The notes beneath the pieces were generated by a model. That model searched no databases. It was given only the letters and a program-made list of their open reading frames with translations, and was not told where the DNA came from. A stretch of 64,000 nt of DNA from RYN-230 sp963770535 (GTDB taxonomy: Bacteria; Actinomycetota; Actinomycetes; Streptosporangiales; Streptosporangiaceae), in the NCBI GenBank assembly GCA_963770535.1, contig CAVYPZ010000008.1, forward strand, positions 1 through 64,000, given 5' to 3'. Below, one piece after another: positions 1-8,085 of this stretch. Both the position numbers and the translations under genes were made by a program. Position 1 is the stretch's first letter. Each line of letters opens with the position of its first letter.

Positions 1-180
1 TCAGCGCAGTTCCGCCGAGTCCGCCACGGTACGGCTGGCTGTCACGGAAAGGGCCAGTGCGGTTAGGTAATTGTAACCTTGGCGGACGCGTACCTGCCGC
101 GCCTGAGCCCGGCTGAGCCCACGCTGCGACGCTACGGCAGTGCGAATGCCGAAGCTCCAGGTCGCGCCCGATCTGACCAT
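1..180 (-). CDS. possible small ORF, unrecognised
   Basis: A complete 59-codon frame runs from an ATG at 180 to a TGA at 3..1, with a GAGGA sequence 4-5 bases upstream of the ATG that could serve as a ribosome site. The product is basic and I recognise no domain. It may equally be the tail of a decayed gene extending beyond the window edge. Weak call. Confidence 0.25.
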   Translation of the reverse strand: MVRSGATWSFGIRTAVASQRGLSRAQARQVRVRQGYNYLTALALSVTASRTVADSAELR

Positions 181-479
181 GCAATCCTCAGGGGCCGCGG
201 ACCGACCGGTACGGCGAGGCTCCGGGCCGCCTCAGGCGCGCGCTAACTTGCCGCGACAGACTGCAGGCCGATCGCTGGCCAGATATCTCTCCCGGGGTGG
301 TTGCCGGCGCCGTGCAGACAGCGATCTGGCGCCGCGACTGGAACACCGGCGGCGGTGTTAAGAAGACCATGATCGGCTAGGAGCCCGGGTCCGGGAGCCA
401 GGAGCGGTAGGGTTGCCGCGTAGCGCGGCGAGGCCGCGTCGTGACATGGCATGGCATGGCAGATAAGGGACTTGGACTG

Positions 480-683
480 ATGGCAACAGGCACCGTGAAG
501 TGGTTCAACGCCGATAAGGGTTTCGGTTTCATCGCCCCCGATGACGGGACGGCGGATGTGTTCGTCCACTTCTCTGCGATCGCGAGCTCCGGCTACAGGT
601 CGCTGGATGAGAACCAGAAGGTCGAATTCGACACGACCCAGGGACAAAAAGGACCGCAGGCGGAGAACGTCCGCCCTCTCTGA
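480..683 (+). CDS. cold-shock domain protein (CspA family)
   Basis: A 67-residue single-domain cold-shock protein, the usual family size. It opens MATGTVKWFN and carries both nucleic-acid-binding motifs, RNP1 KGFGFI (residues 13-18) and RNP2 VFVHF (27-31). Family members bind single-stranded RNA/DNA in the cytoplasm and act as RNA chaperones. The ATG at 480 is chosen over upstream in-frame starts because homologues begin at this methionine and an AAGGGA lies about 11 bases before it. It is monocistronic, preceded by ~300 bases without a supported gene. The three tandem ATGGC units just upstream (446-460) are odd but unexplained. Confidence 0.95.
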   Translation: MATGTVKWFNADKGFGFIAPDDGTADVFVHFSAIASSGYRSLDENQKVEFDTTQGQKGPQAENVRPL

Positions 684-871
684 CGCAAATCACCGCGTCC
701 TCCCAGGCGCACCGGCCGGCACCGGCCCGGGCGGTCTTCGGACGCCATAGAGCTGCGTTAAATTCCGCGGAACCGGACGTCACCGATGTCCGGTCCTCAC
801 CACCCGGCGGCTTCGCCAACTCGAACGGTGACAGGTTCACCGAGATCGGCTGGGCACGGTCACAGTGCCGC

Positions 872-1180
872 TCACGCGGGCGTCCGCGCCGTCGGCTTGC
901 CGGCTAGGGCGGCGAGGTGGCCGGCCAGCCGCTGCCTGGTCTGTGGTGAACTCCAGGCGGCTGTGACGGCGGCGTCGTCGCCGGCGCTGGCGGCCTGGAG
1001 CGCTGGCCGCTGCAGGTCGCGCTTGGTCGCGGCGTAGGTGCGGCCGGGTAGCTGCCCAGCTGGGAGGCGAGCGCCACCGCCCGGTCGAGCAGCACGGCGG
1101 GCCCGGCGATTTCGTCGACGACACCGAGCCGGAGCGCCTCGTCCCGGTCGGCGGTGTCCGCGCGCAGCACCACCCGGCCG
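872..1180 (-). pseudogene. enoyl-CoA hydratase/isomerase C-terminal relic
   Basis: On the minus strand the sequence DEALRLGVVDEI followed by RAVALASQL is in one frame, and TYAATKRDLQ, SSPQTRQRLAGHLAALAG continues in another. Together they match the C-terminal third of crotonase-fold enoyl-CoA hydratases (fatty-acid beta-oxidation type). The frame change falls near 1050 and there is no N-terminal part, so the gene is dead. It abuts a TetR relic on the opposite strand at about 1175-1180, which suggests a deletion that joined two broken genes. Confidence 0.6.
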
Positions 1181-1407
1181 GACGCCGGGCCGCGGCACTC
1201 GTCACCCTCGGCGTTCCCGCCGCCCGCGCGCCCAGCCTTGCGTTGCTGATGATCACCAACCTGGAAGGCGCGCTGATCCTCGCCCGGTCGCGGCGCGAGC
1301 TGAACCCGCTGGACGTCGTCGTCACCGAGCTCGGGCCGATACTCGACGAGGCAGTCAGACCACAAGCGAACGCAGCTGCGCGGGCCACATCTGACGAGGA
1401 ACCGAGA
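1175..1407 (+). pseudogene. TetR-family regulator C-terminal relic
   Basis: The plus frame from about 1175 to the TGA at 1405-1407 reads GRRAAALVTLGVP, then LALLMITNLEGALILARS and LDVVVTELGPIL. This is the C-terminal ligand-binding part of LmrA/YxaF-type TetR repressors (EGALILAR and a closing helix are typical). The DNA-binding N-terminus is missing; the reading is replaced by the crotonase relic. Inferred from family pattern only. Confidence 0.5.
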
Positions 1408-1671
1408 TGACTTCTGACGCCGGCGGCCTGCCAGCTGGTGGGCGTGCTCGCCTGGGTCCGCGGGGCTGGCTGGCGGCGTGCGGGTGAGCGGTGGCCGACG
1501 GTGGAGTGAGCGGGCCTGGTCAGGACGGGGCGGTGAGGCTGGCGAGAGTGGCTTTCCGCCGGCGTTTGCGTGCTCTGGGCGGGAGACCGACGAGGGCCCC
1601 GGCTCCGGGACGGCACTAGAGTGGGCGGCTAACCAGCTCCGGTCTCTGGCCACCGCCGAAAGGCACCGCAT

Positions 1672-2133
1672 ATGACGGGCATCCGGCACTTCACCGCCTC
1701 AGCCATCGTCTTCGATGAACACCAGCGGGTCCTGTTCGTCCACCACAACAAGCTCGGTCAGTGGCTCTACCCGGGTGGCCACATCGATCCAAACGAAGAT
1801 CCCGCACAGGCCGCTCTCCGGGAAGTGCTGGAGGAGACCGGCGTCAGCGCGGAAGTCATCTCAGATCCGCTGCCGGGCTATCCGTCAGTTACTGTGCACC
1901 CGCCGCCCTACGCCATCCTGGAAATGCAGGTCAGCGACTCCAAGATCGGCGCCCATCAGCACATCGACCATGTTTACGTGCTGCGGGCCACGTCCGGGCA
2001 GCTCACCGCGCAACGCGAGGAAGTTAGCGCGGCCCGGTGGGTTCCTATCGCCGACGTCGCGGCCCTCGACACCCCAGCAGAACTGCCCGCGCTCGTTGCC
2101 GACGCCTCAAAGTGGGCCAAAGACCGCGTCTAA
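1672..2133 (+). CDS. Nudix hydrolase
   Basis: A 153-residue cytosolic Nudix protein. The full Nudix box Gx5Ex7REUxEExGU is present at residues 36-58 (GHIDPNE ... REVLEETGV), so the metal-binding Glu residues are intact. The family hydrolyses nucleoside diphosphates linked to another moiety; the substrate cannot be read from the sequence. An AAAGG lies upstream of the ATG and a TAGAGT hexamer about 50 bases further up is a possible -10. It stands alone, converging on the hypothetical gene at 2174-2560. Confidence 0.93.
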   Translation: MTGIRHFTASAIVFDEHQRVLFVHHNKLGQWLYPGGHIDPNEDPAQAALREVLEETGVSAEVISDPLPGYPSVTVHPPPYAILEMQVSDSKIGAHQHIDHVYVLRATSGQLTAQREEVSAARWVPIADVAALDTPAELPALVADASKWAKDRV

Positions 2134-2173
2134 CCCTCAGACAGGTCCAGCGCTCGCTGTGCCGCAGCCGCAG

Positions 2174-2560
2174 TCATCGGTCTCTGCGTATGCGCGAGAC
2201 CACCTCGGGCAGATCGCCGATGGGTAGCCGGACCTTGGCCAGGAACACGACGCTGTGATCGATGGGGTACCGGGTCGCTACCAGCTCGTACTCCCAATCA
2301 CCGGATCCCATTCGTACCTCACCGGGCGTGATCCGGCACCTGAGGCTGCCGGGATCGTCCAGTTCCCCGGGGTTGGTCAAGCTGGCCAGCAGCACGCCGA
2401 GCGTCCCAGTGGAAATGGCCATGATCTGGATCGCCAGCCGGTCATCCTGACGGGTGAGGAGTAAGTTCGCTCCCTCAACCAAGCGCCCGCAGGTCAGCAG
2501 CCTATACAACTTGTCGATTAGCAGGGGCACCATAGGGTCATCAGCAGACGCCGCGGTCAT
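2174..2560 (-). CDS. hypothetical protein grafted into vapC
   Basis: A 128-residue protein I do not recognise. The start at 2560 is supported by AAAGGAG 8 bases upstream. The same frame stays open upstream into the N-terminus of a PIN-domain toxin (up to 2722), so the DNA could encode a 182-residue chimera, but the strong internal ribosome site argues for separate translation. The N-terminal half is Leu-rich and helical (LLIDKLYRLLTCGRLVEGANLLL). It sits directly behind the vapB gene, in the place where a full vapC would be expected. Confidence 0.6.
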   Translation of the reverse strand: MTAASADDPMVPLLIDKLYRLLTCGRLVEGANLLLTRQDDRLAIQIMAISTGTLGVLLASLTNPGELDDPGSLRCRITPGEVRMGSGDWEYELVATRYPIDHSVVFLAKVRLPIGDLPEVVSRIRRDR

Positions 2561-2722
2561 GGCGAGCTCCTTTTGTTTCGGCCAGGGAGACGTAGGCGCC
2601 GACAATCTGGACTTTCCGTGGTTCCCGCTGGTGCCGGCGAACCAGTTCTCAGCCGCCACATGGTGAACGTGATCATCGACGAGCAGGGCGAGGAGCACGT
2701 TCGCGTCGAGCGGGACGGTCAC
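2561..2722 (-). pseudogene. truncated VapC PIN toxin
   Basis: The first ~33 residues (VPLDANVLLALLVDDHVHH ... WFAG) are the beta1-alpha1 start of a PIN-domain ribonuclease with the first catalytic Asp. All later acidic residues are absent because the reading runs into the unrelated gene at 2174-2560. The start codon overlaps the stop of the antitoxin gene by 4 bases, as in a normal vapBC pair. The toxin should be inactive. Confidence 0.7.
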
Positions 2723-2949
2723 TGATCGTCGTCCTCAAGCCGCCTTACGTCCTCACTGGTGATCGTCTTGCCGAGGTGCGCGACGGGCAAGCCAGTACGG
2801 GCACTTCTCGTTATCTCACCAGGCGTGCCCGAGCCCAGTCCCCGGCGGATAAGCCCGGCGACGGCCTGGCTCAACGACTGATGGGTATCCCTGGCGATCG
2901 CGACCGCCTGAGCATGAAGATCATCAGGGATGTCGAGGGTGGTGCGCAC
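2719..2949 (-). CDS. VapB-type ribbon-helix-helix antitoxin
   Basis: A 76-residue protein starting MRTTLDIPDDLHAQAVAIA, the classical ribbon-helix-helix DNA-binding strand and helix, followed by a short acidic tail (ITSEDVRRLEDDD) of the kind that wraps the toxin. It would normally neutralise and co-repress VapC, but the adjoining toxin is truncated. It may now be an orphan antitoxin able to neutralise related toxins. Confidence 0.8.
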   Translation of the reverse strand: MRTTLDIPDDLHAQAVAIARDTHQSLSQAVAGLIRRGLGSGTPGEITRSARTGLPVAHLGKTITSEDVRRLEDDDQ

Positions 2950-3114
2950 ACCAGAAGTATGACTTCACTTCATCACGATGCCATGATGCGTCCGTGACCG
3001 CCTGGGATCGCCGTGCCGGTTGTGCCTGACCCGCCACGGCGCCGCGCAGAATCGCCCGTCGTCGCAGGGATCAGCCCGTGAGGCGGACCGTCTACGCTTA
3101 CGAACAAGCCGCGC

Positions 3115-3708
3115 TCACGGCCAGAAAAGGGCCTCAGCACTGTCGCCTCCCGCCTGTGGGCCGCGAAGCTCGCCAAGCGACAGCCAGCTCCCGTCGTGCC
3201 GGGTGGCAAGCCGCACGAACAGCCGCGCCGTCACCAGGGCGTCGAAGGCAGCGCGATGCGGGACAAGACTGGAGGGCAGGCTGTCAGCCAGCGAGAACGC
3301 TGTGACCAGCGCCCCCAGCTTGTAACTCACCTGGCCCGGCAGCAGCCGCCGGGCGAGCTTGAGAGTGTCAACGACCTCCGGGCACTCCCACCCGCCGAGA
3401 TGGCGCCGCAGCACCCCGACATCGACGTGCGCGTTGTGCGCAACCACAACGTCGGCATCAAGGGCCTCTCGAACTTCGCTTTCGATGTCAGCAAAGGCTG
3501 GCGCTGCCGCCAGGGCCTCGTCCGTCAGGCCGTGGATGCGAGCGGCGATACGGCTGACCGGGCGCGGGGGCTTCACGAGCCAGCTGGCTGGCGCACCAAT
3601 GATGCCCGCGGCGACGGGCACCACCGCCACCTCGACGAGATCGGGTGGCTGCTGGCCGTTGCCCTCTACATCCACCACCGCGTAGCGCATGCTCGCCCAG
3701 CTAGTCAT
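3115..3708 (-). CDS. DnaQ-like 3'-5' exonuclease
   Basis: A 197-residue DEDDh exonuclease. Visible catalytic motifs are VDVEGNG (Exo I, Asp and Glu), HNAHVDVG (Exo II, Asp) and HRAAFDA (Exo III, HxAxxD). It is a stand-alone nuclease domain of the epsilon-subunit fold and acts on DNA or RNA 3' ends; it could be a proofreading-like or RNase T-like enzyme. Start alternatives are 3708 and 3690 (MRYAVVDVEG); neither has a strong ribosome site. A second, more distant DEDDh protein lies at 50322-50984. Confidence 0.88.
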   Translation of the reverse strand: MTSWASMRYAVVDVEGNGQQPPDLVEVAVVPVAAGIIGAPASWLVKPPRPVSRIAARIHGLTDEALAAAPAFADIESEVREALDADVVVAHNAHVDVGVLRRHLGGWECPEVVDTLKLARRLLPGQVSYKLGALVTAFSLADSLPSSLVPHRAAFDALVTARLFVRLATRHDGSWLSLGELRGPQAGGDSAEALFWP

Positions 3709-4014
3709 CTTCTGGTGCTGCCTTCCATCCGGTATCCGCGCGTCCGTGACGGCGCGGGTGGTGTGGGTGCCGCTCGTCGTGCACCTGGAAGTTAAGCGCG
3801 TGCTGCAGGTAATAGCAGGCCGTGCACGTACGACACGGCGCGCGAGGTCTTGCGGAACAACGAGGCCGAGGCTGCGAAAGCCGACAGCACGCGCCGCTCA
3901 CTTCACTGCCTGAGCCCGCGCCGCGGCAAGTCGCTGCTGCCAGTTCGGGAAGGCTCCCTTTGCTGGCCTCGTCTGCGCAGTGCCGTTGCGCACCGTCGCG
4001 GCTCAGTTGGATGT
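3709..4014. other. intergenic, no gene seen
   Basis: About 300 bases between divergent genes. Frames here are short and lack family features. Downstream of it come the inverted repeats at 4015-4083. Confidence 0.5.
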
Positions 4015-4039
4015 TCAACATCCTGGAACGAGATGTTGA
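4015..4039. promoter_or_regulatory. inverted repeat, candidate operator
   Basis: TCAACATC (4015-4022) and GATGTTGA (4032-4039) form a perfect 8-bp dyad with a 9-base spacer, about 52 bases upstream of the nucleotidyltransferase start. With the dyad at 4060-4076 it probably makes a double operator. Confidence 0.5.
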
Positions 4040-4059
4040 GAATCTCGATCCGAGGCCTT

Positions 4060-4083
4060 CAAAGTCCTGGACTTTGCTACACT
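4060..4083 (+). promoter_or_regulatory. palindromic operator plus leaderless -10
   Basis: CAAAGTCCTGGACTTTG (4060-4076) is a perfect 17-base palindrome with one central base. It abuts TACACT (4078-4083), a good actinobacterial -10 hexamer, which ends 7 bases before the ATG at 4091. This spacing implies transcription starts at the ATG itself, so the mRNA would be leaderless. A repressor on the dyad would block the promoter, the arrangement expected of autoregulated TA or defence loci. Confidence 0.6.
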
Positions 4084-4090
4084 CTGTTCT

Positions 4091-4672
4091 ATGGAGATCA
4101 CAGGTGAGACGCTCGACGTGATCCTCGATGCGCTGGCGGAGCAACTGCGGTCGCTCAGCGAGCAGATGGAAGTGGTGGTGATCGGCGGCTCAGCCCTTAC
4201 CGCTCTTGGCCTAGTCAAGCGGGCAACCAGAGACGTGGACTTGCTTGCGATCGCCGAGAACGGCGAACTTCGTCCAGCCGAGCCGCTGCCGGAGGCGCTG
4301 CGGACTGCGCGGGATCGCATCGCGCGTGACTTCGAGCTGGATGAGAACTGGCTGAATCCCGGCCCGACGGAGCTGCTGAGGTGGGGCCTGCCAACCGGGT
4401 TCATGACCCGGGTGGTGACGCGGCACTACGGCCAGGCCCTTACCGTGCACTTCGCCGGGCGCGTCGACCAGATTCACTTCAAGCTGTTTGCCATGGTTGA
4501 CCAAGCTGGGGGACGCCACGAGGCGGATCTCCGGGCACTTCGTCCGAGCGCCGCGGAACTTGTAGCGGCGGCACGCTGGTCTCTGACTCAAGATCCGTCA
4601 CCTGGTTACCGGATGGTGCTCACGGAAGCTCTCAGCGTCCTGGGTGTCGAAGATGCTGATCTCGGAGCTTAG
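4091..4672 (+). CDS. nucleotidyltransferase-fold protein (AbiEii/DUF6036-like)
   Basis: A 193-residue protein with the Pol-beta nucleotidyltransferase signature: GGSAL at residues 32-36 and TRDVD at 46-50, the two Asp residues being the expected metal ligands. Such small enzymes are the toxin halves of type IV-like TA systems or transfer nucleotides to RNA; the substrate here is unknown. The next gene overlaps it by 29 bases, so they are cotranscribed. There is no ribosome site; a -10 box 7 bases before the ATG implies leaderless expression. GC is lower than in neighbouring genes, consistent with acquisition. The partner does not look like a standard AbiEi. Confidence 0.72.
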   Translation: MEITGETLDVILDALAEQLRSLSEQMEVVVIGGSALTALGLVKRATRDVDLLAIAENGELRPAEPLPEALRTARDRIARDFELDENWLNPGPTELLRWGLPTGFMTRVVTRHYGQALTVHFAGRVDQIHFKLFAMVDQAGGRHEADLRALRPSAAELVAAARWSLTQDPSPGYRMVLTEALSVLGVEDADLGA

Positions 4673-5717
4673 GGAAAGGACCCGGCAGGGATTCCTCGAG
4701 TTCGCCTGGCGCCAGTGGGCGCAGGCAGGTCTCTCAGCGAATGTCGCGGGCCTGGATGACTGGGCGATAGATCCTGAGGCTCTCATCCTGTTCACGATTG
4801 CGGTCGCCCGGCACGATCCCCGGTTGTTCGACGAGATGCTGGACTGGCTCGCAGCCAACCGCCGCCTCCTGAACATGCAGCGCCTGCGCAACTTGAGTGG
4901 CCGATTCCCGGTCGATGCGCGCCTAGTCAGTGCGGTCATTGCCTGGGCAGGGGAACCGCCGACCACGCAGTGGCTGAAGAGTCAGCAGGTAACGAGCCAG
5001 GTCCCCGCGACCGTGCCTGTCTTCAGTCCAGACGTCCTAGGTTTCGTCGGTGAGCCGGATCCAACCTTCGCGGAGTACGGATACATCCGTCCCCGCGCCA
5101 GCCGAAGCGGTAAATCAAGAGAACCAGACATAAAGATTCCTGCGAATTTTGCATTCCAGCTGCGGCATCTTTTTGGTCCTGGTAGCCGCTCAGAAGTGAT
5201 AAGGGTACTGCTTACGCTTCGCGACGGATCGCTGGATGCGGCGAGGATCTCGGACGAATGCGGATTCGCCAAGAGGAACGTTAACGACACCCTCACCAGC
5301 CTCGTCACCTCCAGGGTCGTCAAAGCCAGGTGGTCGGGGAACGAACGTCACTTCATCGCCTACCGCGACAAGTGGGCAACCCTCCTTGAAGTCGGCCCCT
5401 CCGGGGAGCAGATTCCCTCATTCGTGTCCTGGGTCCATCTCTTTCCGGCCGCGCTGGAGATTCTCACGTGGCTCGACCATGCAGCCGAGGCCAACGATTC
5501 CGACTATCTCATCTCCAGCCGGGCCCGCAGCCTCATGCAGCACGTGACCCGTGATCTGGAGATAGCTGGCATCGACGTCTCACCGAAGCGCCCGGCTCCT
5601 GGAACGGCGTATCTGCCGGTCTTCGCAGAAGCGGTTGAGTCGATCCTTGCCATGATGCGTTCCGGACAATTAGTCCAGGTCGCGGACGGTGTCACCAGCA
5701 CCGTGACGGCTGGCTAA
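4644..5717 (+). CDS. winged-helix-like partner of the nucleotidyltransferase
   Basis: A 357-residue protein with no confident family. An internal segment (about residues 180-240) reads LFGPGSRSEVIRVLL, then ISDECGFAKRNVNDTLTSL and VVKARWSG, the pattern of a winged helix-turn-helix (helix, recognition helix, wing). The flanking parts are helical. The start may be GTG 4644 or ATG 4653; both overlap the upstream gene. By position it is probably the DNA-binding antitoxin or regulator acting on the palindromes at 4015-4083 (inference). Base composition matches its partner and is lower in GC than the rest of the window. Confidence 0.6.
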   Translation: MSKMLISELRERTRQGFLEFAWRQWAQAGLSANVAGLDDWAIDPEALILFTIAVARHDPRLFDEMLDWLAANRRLLNMQRLRNLSGRFPVDARLVSAVIAWAGEPPTTQWLKSQQVTSQVPATVPVFSPDVLGFVGEPDPTFAEYGYIRPRASRSGKSREPDIKIPANFAFQLRHLFGPGSRSEVIRVLLTLRDGSLDAARISDECGFAKRNVNDTLTSLVTSRVVKARWSGNERHFIAYRDKWATLLEVGPSGEQIPSFVSWVHLFPAALEILTWLDHAAEANDSDYLISSRARSLMQHVTRDLEIAGIDVSPKRPAPGTAYLPVFAEAVESILAMMRSGQLVQVADGVTSTVTAG

Positions 5718-5823
5718 CGTGGCAGGCGCGCCCGGTCGAATTCGTTTCGCAGGGCCTGGCGCCGAGTGTTGCCGGTACGGACCGTGCGTATCTCAGCATC
5801 TCGTTACGAGCCCTCCTGCGGGC

Positions 5824-6222
5824 TCACGCGTCGACGGCGCTCACTCCGGGCAGGTCTCCGAACCGGGCTTTTGCGTCGAAGGTCAGCACGATGCGCTCAG
5901 TCTGCAGCGCGTGCGCGGCGATGATCAGGTCATGAGCCCCCCGGGGCACTCCGGCCCGGGGGACGTGCGCGATCAGCCGCGCGTGGCAGGCCGCGGTCGC
6001 TTCGGTGTACTCAAGCACCTCGACGGCTGACGTGATCACGGCCAGGGCGCGGGCACGATCGGCTGCGCGCTCCGCGCTGTCCGCGAGTTCGATTCCCACC
6101 CGGTATTCAGCGACGGACACCGCCGCGATAGCCAGCTCGTCGGCGTCCAGGGCGGCCCGGTCGATCGTCGCGCGCTCGTAGGCGATCAGCACGTTCGTGT
6201 CCAGGATCAGGCGCCGGCCCAC
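5824..6222 (-). CDS. VapC-type PIN-domain toxin
   Basis: A 132-residue PIN ribonuclease. Catalytic acids are in place: Asp8 in LDTNVLI, Glu39 in SVAEYRVG, the Asp of AHDLIIAAHAL and the Asp of LTFDAKARF. VapC toxins cleave tRNA or rRNA and arrest translation. It overlaps the stop of the upstream antitoxin gene by 16 bases, so the pair is an operon. The module looks intact. Confidence 0.9.
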   Translation of the reverse strand: MGRRLILDTNVLIAYERATIDRAALDADELAIAAVSVAEYRVGIELADSAERAADRARALAVITSAVEVLEYTEATAACHARLIAHVPRAGVPRGAHDLIIAAHALQTERIVLTFDAKARFGDLPGVSAVDA

Positions 6223-6464
6223 GGATCGGTCCCCTCACTGGTGAGCAGGGCGACCGCCCCGGCGATGTCAGCGGCAAACTGTTCATCAGGCGGCGGGATG
6301 TCATCGAGCGCGGTCCGCAGATCAGCTCCCGTGCGGCGCCGCGCAGGCCTCATCTCAGCGACAACATGATGCCCACGGGTGATAGTCACTGTCTCCCCCC
6401 GCTCGATCGCGTCGAGCAGGTCAGAGAAGTTCCGTGAGGCTTCAGTCGCCGTAATCGTCCGCAT
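6207..6464 (-). CDS. Phd/YefM-type antitoxin
   Basis: An 85-residue protein starting MRTITATEASRNFSDLLDAI followed by RGETVTITRGHHVVAEM, the Phd/YefM fold with its typical beta-strand core; the C-terminus is acidic and flexible. It should bind the operon promoter and neutralise the PIN toxin encoded just downstream. Start 6464 is chosen because the family begins exactly here; an upstream in-frame start would add an unrelated tail. Confidence 0.87.
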   Translation of the reverse strand: MRTITATEASRNFSDLLDAIERGETVTITRGHHVVAEMRPARRRTGADLRTALDDIPPPDEQFAADIAGAVALLTSEGTDPWAGA

Positions 6465-6569
6465 ACGCTCATGGTATCTGATAATCAGATCGACGTGTCC
6501 GGCCGAACCGAGCCCTGCCCCACTGGGGTACGAGCGATTGTGGCCACAATTTTGTGATACCCCTGTCTC

Positions 6570-6860
6570 ATGGCGGCGGATGGGCACGCCGTCGGTCTCC
6601 GGGATCTGCGGCATCACACGAGTGAGGTGCTGGCCAGGGTCCGGCGGGGCGAGACGATCGACGTGATGGAACACGGCCGGCTGATCGCGCGGATCGTCCC
6701 GGTCGGGGAACGCCAGCCTGCCCCGGTGCTGGCGCGCCTGGTTGAATCCGGGCGGGCCACCCTGGCCCGCCGCCCTGGCTACCGGCCAAGGATGCGTCCC
6801 GGCGATGGGACCGACCGGCTCTCCGGGACACTCGCGGCGCTGCGCGACGATGAACGCTGA
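6570..6860 (+). CDS. Phd/YefM-type antitoxin (orphaned)
   Basis: A 96-residue protein with the Phd fold: VGLRDLRHHTSEVLARVRRGETIDVMEHGRL then ARIVPV. The stop TGA overlaps the ATG of the next frame, as in a TA operon, but that next frame is a truncated toxin (6860-6997). It is divergent from the intact Phd/PIN pair at 5824-6464, with about 105 bases between them. Confidence 0.85.
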   Translation: MAADGHAVGLRDLRHHTSEVLARVRRGETIDVMEHGRLIARIVPVGERQPAPVLARLVESGRATLARRPGYRPRMRPGDGTDRLSGTLAALRDDER

Positions 6861-6997
6861 TGAGCCTCTACTACGCCGATACGTCCGCGGTGGTCAAGCT
6901 ACTGATCGAGGAAAGCCACTCTAAGGCGTTCGCGGCGTTCTATGACGGTCTTGCGGATGCCGAATGGGTCAGCTCGGCGCTGATGATCCTGGATTAG
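6860..6997 (+). pseudogene. truncated VapC PIN toxin
   Basis: 45 codons starting MSLYYADTSAVVKLLIEE, a PIN N-terminus with the first catalytic Asp (YADTSA), running to WVSSALMIL and then a TAG at 6995-6997. The rest of the toxin is gone. The stop coincides with the end of the convergent HNH gene (its TAA is 6996-6994), so arrival of that gene probably cut the toxin. A short product could still be translated but lacks the active site. Confidence 0.8.
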
Positions 6998-7968
6998 GTT
7001 ATGAAGATCTTCTTCCGGTGCCAGTCGAGGTATTTGCGGGCCGGGACCTGGGCGCCGGGTGGCAGGAGCAGTACCTCACCCAGCGGGGGGTGCCCGTAGT
7101 ACTGCCTGGCCAGTGGGTCGTTCTGGACGGCGTCGGCCAGGGAACGGGCGACGTGGATACGTAGTCCGCCGTTGACTGACAGCAGCCCGGTGTCGAACGC
7201 GACGTCGTGGGCTGGGCAGGCGGCCAGGCCGTTGCGGGGATCGAGGCGTTCGCCGGGGCTGCAGTCTTTCCATGGCTTGATATGGCCCGCCAGGAGCATG
7301 CGCCTGGCGCCGAACGCCGCGGGGCTAAGCCCGCAGAACACGCACCGGCTACCGCAGTTGGCCAGCACCTGCCGTGCGAAGACGTGCTGCCCGACGCGGG
7401 CGGCGGCCAGCAGGATGCGTTCGGTTTCCGGTTCTGGCCATCCGCTGGCGGCCGGGTGGCGGGCGATCTGCTCGCGCAGTTCGGCTTCCAGTGCGGAGAT
7501 GTCGAGTTCCTCCTGCCCGAGCAAGGCCAACTCGCCGCCGTGCTCGATGCCCAGGAAATCCGGCAGCCGGCCGGGGCCGATTCCTTCGGCCCGGGCGGCG
7601 GACAGCAGCAGCCGGTAGGTGCGGCCGAACCTTGCCGGGTCATCGCGGAGGATGGCCCCGGCTAGCACGTCCCAGCGCCCGCCGTGAGAACGGGAACCGT
7701 CCAGGTTGGCCATTTTCGCCAGCACACTGGACGGCGGCCGGGAGAACAGGAGGGCCAAGGATGGCACCGGCTCGGGTGCCCGGTGCGCGGTGGAGCCGCC
7801 GAAATGGCGGTGGTTAACCACGAAAGAGGCGGCCAGGCAGAGCAGCGTTTCGACCGGCAGGAACGTGACCTGCCTGCCCGCCGCGACCGGACGGCGCGCC
7901 AGTAGCGCCCGGACCTGCTCGCGCGCCTGGCCGTCCGTCAACTCCAGATAACCGGCGAGGTCAGCCAC
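6994..7968 (-). CDS. HNH endonuclease
   Basis: A 324-residue protein with a C-terminal HNH/zinc-type nuclease module: RCVFCG (first Cys pair), GHIKPWKD (His) and NGLAACPAHDVAFD (Asn, Cys, His). The N-terminal half is an uncharacterised helical domain (PVETLLCLAASFVV, SSVLAKMANLDGS). A clear paralogue of the same length lies at 53357-54331. HNH proteins of this layout occur in restriction and mobile-element settings. The gene ends inside a broken vapC, suggesting insertion. The GTG start at 7968 is the most upstream. Confidence 0.85.
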   Translation of the reverse strand: MADLAGYLELTDGQAREQVRALLARRPVAAGRQVTFLPVETLLCLAASFVVNHRHFGGSTAHRAPEPVPSLALLFSRPPSSVLAKMANLDGSRSHGGRWDVLAGAILRDDPARFGRTYRLLLSAARAEGIGPGRLPDFLGIEHGGELALLGQEELDISALEAELREQIARHPAASGWPEPETERILLAAARVGQHVFARQVLANCGSRCVFCGLSPAAFGARRMLLAGHIKPWKDCSPGERLDPRNGLAACPAHDVAFDTGLLSVNGGLRIHVARSLADAVQNDPLARQYYGHPPLGEVLLLPPGAQVPARKYLDWHRKKIFIT

Positions 7969-8085
7969 CCCGTGAGGTTACTCCCAGCCCTCATCTACTG
8001 AGGAGGTCAATCCCGTGCGCTTCTTCCGCGGCACCCCGTTCGCGAACTGAAGCGTTAACGGGTCACGTGCTGGCAGACTGTCCGG

